NCBI GenBank assembly: GCA_900551455.1
Contig: URVV01000001.1
Span: forward strand, 61,815-125,814
Reading direction: 5' to 3'
DNA length: 64,000 bases
Origin: an uncultured Mycoplasmatota bacterium
GTDB lineage: Bacteria > Bacillota_I > Bacilli_A > RF39 > UBA660
Shown here: positions 58,890 through 64,000 of the stretch, piece after piece
Numbering within the stretch: the first letter of the stretch is position 1
Layout of the letters: each line of letters begins with the position of its first letter
Notes under the pieces: generated by a model
Told to the model about the DNA's origin: nothing
The model's input: only the letters and a program-made list of their open reading frames with translations
Databases searched by the model: none
Program-made: the position numbers and the translations under genes

Positions 58890-60749
58890 ATGCAAAAAAA
58901 ACAATTTAAAGCAGAGTCAAAAAAGTTATTAGATATGATGATTAATTCTATTTATACAAATCCGGAGATTTTTTTGAGGGAATTAATTTCTAATGCGAGT
59001 GATGCAATAGATAAATTGTATTATCAATCTTTAACTGATAAGACTATTAAAATTAAGAAGGAAGATTTAGAAATTTGGGTTATACCTGATAAAGATAAAA
59101 GAACTATTACAATTACTGATAATGGTTGTGGAATGTCTAAAGAGGAACTTGAGGATAATTTAGGAACTATTGCTAAGAGTGGTTCAGAGTTGTTTAAGGA
59201 AAATAATGGGGAGTCAAAAGATATTTCTATTATAGGGCAATTTGGTGTTGGTTTTTATTCTTCTTTTATGGTTTCTTCTTTAGTAGAGGTAATTAGTAAG
59301 AAGTATGATTCGTCTTTGGCATATATTTGGTCTTCAACTGGGGTGGATGGATATACGATTAATCCAATAGATGAGGATTTAAATGGTACTAAGTTAATTC
59401 TTCATTTGAAGGAAAATACGGATACGATGAATTATGATGAGTTACTAGATTCATATAAGTTGGTTTCTATTATTAAGAAGTATTCTGATTATATTAAATA
59501 TCCAATAAAGATGAATATTAAAAATGATGAGGGGAAGGATGAAGTTCAAACTATTAATAGTATGATTCCTATTTGGAAAAAGAAACAGAAGGATGTTAAA
59601 GAGGAAGAATATAATGATTTTTATACAGATAAGTTTTATGATTATGAAAAACCTTTAAGAGTTATTACAAGTTCTGTGGAGGGTTTGACTAGTTATGATG
59701 CATTATTGTTTATTCCTTCACACGCGCCATTTAATTATTATACTAAGGAATATGAAAAGGGATTACAGTTATATTCTAGAGGTGTTATGATAATGGATAA
59801 GTGTCCTTTATTGTTACCAGACTATTTTAGTTTTGTGAAAGGTCTTGTTGATTCTTCAGATATTGCTTTAAATATTTCGCGTGAGACGATGCAACAAAAT
59901 CATCAGGTAAACTTGATTGCTAAGAATATTGAGAAAAAGATAAAAAAAGAATTGCTTGAGATGTTAAAAGAAAATAGAGGAGATTATGAAAAGTTTTATC
60001 AGTCTTTTGGGATGCAGTTAAAACACGGTATTTATTCAAGTTATGGAATGCATAAGGATACTTTAGAGGATTTGTTATTATTTTATAGCTCTAAGGATGA
60101 AAAGTATGTTACTTTGGCTGAATATGTGGAGAGAATGCCTGAGAGTCAGAAAGAAATATATTATGCTAGTGGGGAATCTATTAATAATGTAAAGATGTTA
60201 CCACAGGTTGAAGTTTTAAAAGATTATGGATATGAGGTCTTGTATTTGACAGAGTATTTAGATGAGTTTGTTATTAAGATATTAAATAGTTATAAAGATA
60301 AAAAGTTTGTTAATGTTACTGATAAGTCTTTAGATCTTGATACTGAAGAAGAGAAAAAGGCAATAAGTAAGGTTAATGATGATAATAAAGAGATGTTAGA
60401 TTTTATTAAGGATACTTTAAAGGATTATGTTAAGGATGTTAAATTTACTAATAAGTTGAAGAATCATCCGGTATGTTTATCTTCAACAGGTGATTTGTCT
60501 TTAGAGATGGAACATATTATTAATACGATGCCAAATCAAGAAGAGAAGGTAAAGGCAGAGACTATTTTAGAGATTAATGATTCACATAATGTTAGTAAGA
60601 AAATGAGGGAATTATTTAAGGAAAATAATACTGATGAATTGGCTACTTATGCTAAAATTCTTTATAATCAAGCAAGGTTAATATCTGGATTACCAGTGGA
60701 TAATCCAAATGAGTTGACAGATTTGATTTGTTCAATTATATCTAAATAA
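58890..60749 (+). CDS. htpG: Hsp90 chaperone HtpG
   Basis: 619 residues from the ATG at 58890 (RBS GGAAAGAGTGG). N-terminal GHKL ATPase: IFLRELISNASDAIDKL, ITDNGCGM, GTIAKSG and GQFGVGFYSSFMV; middle domain VDSSDIALNISRE; C-terminal dimer domain. Its CIRCE-like operator matches the one at clpB/hsp20; HtpG is a class III, not HrcA, gene in B. subtilis, so control differs here. Confidence 0.96.
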   Translation: MQKKQFKAESKKLLDMMINSIYTNPEIFLRELISNASDAIDKLYYQSLTDKTIKIKKEDLEIWVIPDKDKRTITITDNGCGMSKEELEDNLGTIAKSGSELFKENNGESKDISIIGQFGVGFYSSFMVSSLVEVISKKYDSSLAYIWSSTGVDGYTINPIDEDLNGTKLILHLKENTDTMNYDELLDSYKLVSIIKKYSDYIKYPIKMNIKNDEGKDEVQTINSMIPIWKKKQKDVKEEEYNDFYTDKFYDYEKPLRVITSSVEGLTSYDALLFIPSHAPFNYYTKEYEKGLQLYSRGVMIMDKCPLLLPDYFSFVKGLVDSSDIALNISRETMQQNHQVNLIAKNIEKKIKKELLEMLKENRGDYEKFYQSFGMQLKHGIYSSYGMHKDTLEDLLLFYSSKDEKYVTLAEYVERMPESQKEIYYASGESINNVKMLPQVEVLKDYGYEVLYLTEYLDEFVIKILNSYKDKKFVNVTDKSLDLDTEEEKKAISKVNDDNKEMLDFIKDTLKDYVKDVKFTNKLKNHPVCLSSTGDLSLEMEHIINTMPNQEEKVKAETILEINDSHNVSKKMRELFKENNTDELATYAKILYNQARLISGLPVDNPNELTDLICSIISK

Positions 60750-60778
60750 ACTACTTATTAAAGTAGTTTATTTTTTTT
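60747..60778 (+). terminator. Terminator after htpG
   Basis: AAACTACTT-ATTA-AAGTAGTTT hairpin then ATTTTTTTT. Confidence 0.85.
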
Positions 60779-60786
60779 AAGTAACG

Positions 60787-60800
60787 CAAACAAATGTATG
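60787..60800. promoter_or_regulatory. LexA-like operator of recX
   Basis: CAAACAAATGTATG, 8 bases before the recX -35; 12 of 14 positions fit the Firmicutes LexA box. Confidence 0.55.
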
Positions 60801-60808
60801 AATTATTA

Positions 60809-60837
60809 TTGACAATTTAGATATTATTTGATATTAT
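60809..60837 (+). promoter_or_regulatory. recX promoter
   Basis: TTGACA-N17-TATTAT. Confidence 0.75.
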
Positions 60838-60871
60838 GAATATAGAAGAATCAGTGAATATAGGTGGTTAG

Positions 60872-61480
60872 ATGGAAATAGTTAAATATACGAAAAAGGG
60901 AAATGGAAATTATCAGATTACTTTAGATATTGGTAAGAAGTATAATTTAAATGAGGATCTTATTTTAAAATATAATTTGTTATATAAAAAAGAAATAGAT
61001 GAGAATATACTTCAGGAATTATTAAATGAGAATAATAAGTATGATATTTATAATAAGTGTGTTAAATATATTGCTGTAAGACTTAGAAGTGTTAATGAAA
61101 TGAGATTATTTATGCAAAAGAAGAATATAGATAGTGCTGAGATTGAGAAGAATATTGATAGACTTATTAAGAATAATTTGTTAAATGATGAGATGTTTGC
61201 AAAGGCTTTTATTAAGGATAAGCTTAATTTTACAACGATGGGACCATATCGTATTTTAAAGGAATTAGAATTACATAATATTGATAAGAATATTATAAAT
61301 AAATATATATATGAGATAGATGAGGATTTTCTTTGTGATAAGATTAATAAGCAGATAAATAAGATAGTAAGAGCTAATAAGAATAAAGTTAATTTGAGAG
61401 ATCGGGTTTATAAGAATCTTTTGACTTTGGGGTATTCTAATGAATTGATTGTTAAAGTATTAAATAATTATAATTTTTAA
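60872..61480 (+). CDS. recX: Regulatory protein RecX
   Basis: 202 residues. Three tandem helical repeats typical of RecX: CVKYIAVRLRSVNEMRLFM..K, IDRLIKNNLLNDEMFAKAFIKDK, then GPYRILKELELHNI and LLTLGYSNELIVKVL. RecX binds RecA filaments and limits or tunes recombination. A LexA-like box before its promoter fits SOS control. Confidence 0.9.
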   Translation: MEIVKYTKKGNGNYQITLDIGKKYNLNEDLILKYNLLYKKEIDENILQELLNENNKYDIYNKCVKYIAVRLRSVNEMRLFMQKKNIDSAEIEKNIDRLIKNNLLNDEMFAKAFIKDKLNFTTMGPYRILKELELHNIDKNIINKYIYEIDEDFLCDKINKQINKIVRANKNKVNLRDRVYKNLLTLGYSNELIVKVLNNYNF

Positions 61481-61531
61481 ATATATGTATATGTTTCTAG
61501 ATATTGGTAAATAATATATCTAGGTGATAAA

Positions 61532-62032
61532 ATGAAGAAAAAAATATGGTTATTGGTGTTGTTTACTTTTCTTTTAGTAGGGTGTCAGATGGGGAATACA
61601 CCTACTAGTAAGGTAGAGGCACTTTTTGGTAAATATCAGAAGGTTGATAGTGATATTAGTTTAGGGATTGATAATGTTTTAAAGGAGCAGAATTTAACGG
61701 AGGCTCATCAACAGAGATATCGTAAGTTATTGGAAAATCAATATAAGAATTTAACTTATGAAATAAAGGATGAACTTATAGATGGGGATAAGGCTACTGT
61801 TTTGACGGAAATTGAAGTAACTGATTATAAGAAGGCTATTAGTGATCTTTCTTTCGATAGCAGTATTTATACTAAAGAAAGTTATGATGAGGAAAAGTTA
61901 AATAGATTAGAAAAGGCTAAGGATAAGGTTAAGTATACGTTAGAAATTAAACTTACTAAAGATAGTGATGGTAATTGGAAAGTTGATGCGTTATCTTTAG
62001 AACAGATGAAGAAAATACAAGGTATGTATTAG
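61532..62032 (+). CDS. Lipoprotein, DUF5105-like
   Basis: 166 residues. Signal peptide with lipobox FLLVGC. Mature part starts with a PTSKVEALFGKYQKVDSDI segment and alternates helix and strand (KATVLTEIEVTDYKKAISDL, DGNWKVDALSLEQM), reminiscent of DUF5105/DUF4878 lipoproteins. Function unknown. Confidence 0.7.
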   Translation: MKKKIWLLVLFTFLLVGCQMGNTPTSKVEALFGKYQKVDSDISLGIDNVLKEQNLTEAHQQRYRKLLENQYKNLTYEIKDELIDGDKATVLTEIEVTDYKKAISDLSFDSSIYTKESYDEEKLNRLEKAKDKVKYTLEIKLTKDSDGNWKVDALSLEQMKKIQGMY

Positions 62033-62118
62033 TTAAAACCTTGTTTTTTCTTTAGGCCTGTCTTTTTTAGTTATATATTTTTGTTTTCTAAATATAATTA
62101 AGTAGAAAAGAGGAGAAT

Positions 62119-62598
62119 ATGATAAATAGAAAGAATTTATGGTTTTTAACGCTGTTTAGTTTAGTTTTGGTATTAAGCGTATATTATATTACTATGCCTA
62201 ATGAATTGCTGGTTTCTAATAATGGGGAAAATATTGATAATATTAAAGTAGAAGAGTCTAATATTATAGAAACTTTAAAACAGGAAGATAATAATAATAC
62301 TCTTTCTGAATTAAATAAACTTAAGGCTACTATTGCGGATAGTAAGACTTCTACTGAAGATAAAAATAAGGCTTTTGATGCAATGAAGTTATTAAATCAA
62401 ATTAGTAGTAAGGAAACTTTGCTTGAAGAGAAAGTGAAGAATACACATAATTTGGATTCTTTTGTTAAGATAGATGGAGATCAGGTAAGGGTAGTTATAA
62501 ATAGTAAGGATCATACCAAGACTTTAGCTAATGATATTATGAGAACGATTCAGGCTAATTTTGATACTAAACAATATATTTCTATTCAATTTAAATAA
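62119..62598 (+). CDS. spoIIIAH: Stage III sporulation protein AH
   Basis: 159 residues, RBS AGAGGAG. The start INRKNLWFLTLFSLVLVLSVYYITMPN is the SpoIIIAH family N-terminus and membrane helix; the C-terminal ring-forming domain is VKIDGDQVRVVINSKDHTK...QYISIQFK. SpoIIIAH is the mother-cell half of the SpoIIIAH-SpoIIQ channel to the forespore. It stands apart from any spoIIIA operon: no spoIIIAA-AG genes are around it. Confidence 0.9.
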   Translation: MINRKNLWFLTLFSLVLVLSVYYITMPNELLVSNNGENIDNIKVEESNIIETLKQEDNNNTLSELNKLKATIADSKTSTEDKNKAFDAMKLLNQISSKETLLEEKVKNTHNLDSFVKIDGDQVRVVINSKDHTKTLANDIMRTIQANFDTKQYISIQFK

Positions 62599-62616
62599 AT
62601 CGTGTTAAATACTCTC

Positions 62617-62643
62617 ACTTAAAGTTGGTAATGACATAAAATA
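62617..62643 (+). promoter_or_regulatory. Sigma-K-like promoter of gerE
   Basis: AC-N16-CATAAAATA (consensus AC-N16/17-CATANNNTA), 44 bases before the chosen start; B. subtilis gerE is sigma-K dependent. Confidence 0.6.
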
Positions 62644-62687
62644 TTATGAAAAGTATAAAACCACCCAATAGGGAAGTGAGGTATTTT

Positions 62688-62894
62688 ATGGATAAATATA
62701 TATTAACAAAAAGAGAAAAAGAAGTATTTATGTTGCTTGTGACTAATAAAACTACTAAAGAAATAGCTGATATTTTGGGAATTAGCGAAAAGACTGTTAG
62801 AAATCATATATCTAATGCGATGCAGAAATTAGGAGTTAAGGGTAGAGCACAGGCAGTTGTTGAATTATTAAAAATGAAAATTATAAGCATTTAG
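62688..62894 (+). CDS. gerE: LuxR-type spore regulator GerE
   Basis: 68 residues from the ATG at 62688 (RBS GGGAAGTGAGG); the upstream ATG at 62646 lies at the promoter -10. The four-helix LuxR HTH (LTKREKEVFMLLVTNKTTKE, ISEKTVRNHISNAMQKLGVK, GRAQAVVELLKM) is close to B. subtilis GerE. GerE controls the last mother-cell genes for coat assembly together with sigma-K; cotJC-type or other coat genes could be targets. Confidence 0.92.
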   Translation: MDKYILTKREKEVFMLLVTNKTTKEIADILGISEKTVRNHISNAMQKLGVKGRAQAVVELLKMKIISI

Positions 62895-62914
62895 CCACTA
62901 AAAGTGGCTTTTTC
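62893..62914 (+). terminator. Terminator after gerE
   Basis: AGCCACT-AAA-AGTGGCT hairpin then TTTTTCTC. Confidence 0.85.
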
Positions 62915-62957
62915 TCATATTAGAAAAATGAAAGCATACTATTAATTAGGTGATATT

Positions 62958-63920
62958 ATGTTAAAGAAAATGATGTTAAGAAAGATTGCGGTGGCAACGT
63001 CGATTCTTTTAGTAATGCTTATGTTATATTTGATTCCTGGAAATAAGAATGAAATTAATATGAATCAGATTCTTGAATATATTTATCCGAATGATTTAGA
63101 GGCTATTTATCTTCTTGATAATAATGATTTGCTTTCTAGGACACAGATTAGTGTTAATAAGATGGATTCAGTTACAAAGGCGAGGGATTTAATTGAGTCA
63201 TTAACTATTAATGGGAAGAGACAGGATATTCTTCCAAATGGGTTTAAATCTTTATTGCCAATAGGGACGAAGATTTTAAATATAGATTTAAAGGATAAGG
63301 TTTTAACGGTTGATTTTTCTTCAGAGTTTTTGAATATAAAGGAGGATTATGAAGAGAAGCTTATTGAATCAATTACTTATACGTTAACTGAAATAGATGG
63401 AATAGATAAGATTATAGTATTAGTTAATGGTAAGAGGTTAACTAGTCTTCCTAATAGTAAAAAGAAATTACCAGAGTATTTGGATAGAAGTTATGGAATT
63501 AATAAGCAGTATCAATTAACGACACTTAAGGATATTGATTCATATACGGTTTATTATGTTTTAAATTATAATGATAAGATATATTATACTCCAGTAACTA
63601 AATATATTAATAATGAGAATCAGGATAAGGTAAAAATAATTATTGATGAGTTATCAACTTCTTTAACATATCAAACTAATCTTATGAGTTATTTAGATGC
63701 AAATGTTAGGTTATTGGATTATGAGATTGTTGATAAGACAATTAAGTTAAATTTTAATGATTTAATTTTGTCAGATATTACAAATAATGTTATTTTAGAA
63801 GAGGTTATTTATACGATAGGTTTGTCTTTATGTGATGAATTAGATGTTAATAAGGTTATTTTTCAGGTTAATAATCAAGAAATTTCTACTTTTTCACCTA
63901 AAGGGCTTGAAAAAAATTAA
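62958..63920 (+). CDS. gerM: Sporulation/germination lipoprotein-like protein GerM, two GerMN domains
   Basis: 320 residues. An N-terminal membrane helix without a lipobox Cys (unlike B. subtilis GerM, a lipoprotein) precedes two GerMN domains (about 50-165 and 190-310; ARDLIESLTINGKRQDILPNG...VLTVDFSSEFLN, DKVKIIIDELSTSLTYQTNL...TIKLNFNDLIL). GerM helps fasten the SpoIIIAG/AH-SpoIIQ complex and cortex development, which suits its place two genes after spoIIIAH. Confidence 0.9.
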   Translation: MLKKMMLRKIAVATSILLVMLMLYLIPGNKNEINMNQILEYIYPNDLEAIYLLDNNDLLSRTQISVNKMDSVTKARDLIESLTINGKRQDILPNGFKSLLPIGTKILNIDLKDKVLTVDFSSEFLNIKEDYEEKLIESITYTLTEIDGIDKIIVLVNGKRLTSLPNSKKKLPEYLDRSYGINKQYQLTTLKDIDSYTVYYVLNYNDKIYYTPVTKYINNENQDKVKIIIDELSTSLTYQTNLMSYLDANVRLLDYEIVDKTIKLNFNDLILSDITNNVILEEVIYTIGLSLCDELDVNKVIFQVNNQEISTFSPKGLEKN

Positions 63921-63935
63921 TTTTTGTTATATAAT
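63907..63935 (+). promoter_or_regulatory. Promoter of the terminal tRNA
   Basis: TTGAAA-N17-TATAAT; the -35 lies in the last codons of gerM. Confidence 0.75.
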
Positions 63936-63937
63936 TA

Positions 63938-63964
63938 GTTAGCAATTGATGAATTATTGCTAAC
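63938..63964. repeat. Inverted repeat in tRNA leader, similar to the CIRCE-like boxes
   Basis: GTTAGCAAT-N9-ATTGCTAAC, perfect 9-bp arms, between the -10 and the tRNA. Shares TTAGCAAT with the htpG operator, offset by one base. Confidence 0.6.
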
Positions 63965-63965
63965 T

Positions 63966-64000
63966 GTCCTCATAGCTCAGCTGGATGGAGCACACGCCTT
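63966..64000 (+). tRNA. tRNA, 5' part (cut by window end), probably Arg
   Basis: GTCCTCATAGCTCAGCTGGA..GAGCA gives acceptor and D arm. The sequence ends at position 34, which is T, so the anticodon starts with U34; a U-starting Arg anticodon (TCT) is most likely but lies outside the window. Confidence 0.75.

Overview
The window is a very AT-rich, standard-code chromosome segment from an endospore-forming Bacillota. TGA is used as a stop (for example trmB and priA) and Trp is TGG, so this is not a Mollicutes code 4 genome. Spore genes (cotJA/B/C, spoIIIAH, gerE, gerM), sepF plus a DivIVA-domain gene, a T-box leader, IreB and the conserved ireB-ruvX-yrzB-mltG-yrrM-yrrN-yrrO-greA order point to class Bacilli. 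An uncultured gut lineage near RF39/Erysipelotrichales is my best guess; this is inference, not a database result.

Positions 1-~4,815 are the right end of a prophage: tail/baseplate proteins, a BspA-type leucine-rich tail protein, small membrane proteins, an M23 endolysin with two Cpl-7 repeats, an accessory gene and a reverse-strand HNH protein. The prophage ends inside cotJC. On the minus strand the cotJ operon runs from a small coiled-coil gene through a CotJA-CotJB fusion into the first 31 codons of cotJC, then phage DNA begins directly after the conserved QYGG. This has the layout of the B. subtilis skin (sigK) and SP-beta (spsM) elements, which split sporulation genes and are excised in the mother cell. 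The other half of cotJC and the recombinase should lie left of the window.

Positions 5.7-19.2 kb hold trmB, a division cluster (sepF, a DivIVA-domain protein, a 670-residue coiled-coil membrane protein), a Cys-rich NPQTG surface protein, a YfhO-type membrane protein, truA, small envelope proteins, a LysM protein, tRNA-Cys, a possible small RNA and an SDR oxidoreductase. Positions 19.2-26.6 kb hold a heat-shock pair (N-domain-less ClpB and divergent Hsp20) sharing one CIRCE-like operator, then priA and rlmCD. Positions 26.6-39.2 kb are a transport and envelope-defence region: a decayed gene, a MarR-controlled heterodimeric ABC exporter, a MacB/FtsX-type ABC system, an OmpR/histidine-kinase pair, and LiaF-like and DUF4097 proteins.

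Positions 39.2-56 kb are mostly housekeeping: T-box-leuS, a lipoprotein and ytxG/ytxH-like genes, a prepilin, the ireB-greA block (including the predicted mo5U34 tRNA wobble modification genes), trigger factor, three tRNAs, a C39-like peptidase and ackA. Positions 56-58.8 kb are accessory: a structured small-RNA candidate, a Fic protein with a fused VbhA-like antitoxin domain, a DUF3795-like protein and an XRE regulator. The right end carries htpG with a perfect CIRCE-like operator, recX, a lipoprotein, spoIIIAH, gerE behind a sigma-K-like promoter, gerM and the start of a tRNA.

Three regulatory patterns recur: TTAGCAATT-N9-AATTGCTAA at chaperone genes; CAAACA-NATGTATG (LexA-like) just upstream of the -35 of recX and the yrrM operon, with a weaker version at priA; and many TTGaca-N16/17-TATAAT promoters.
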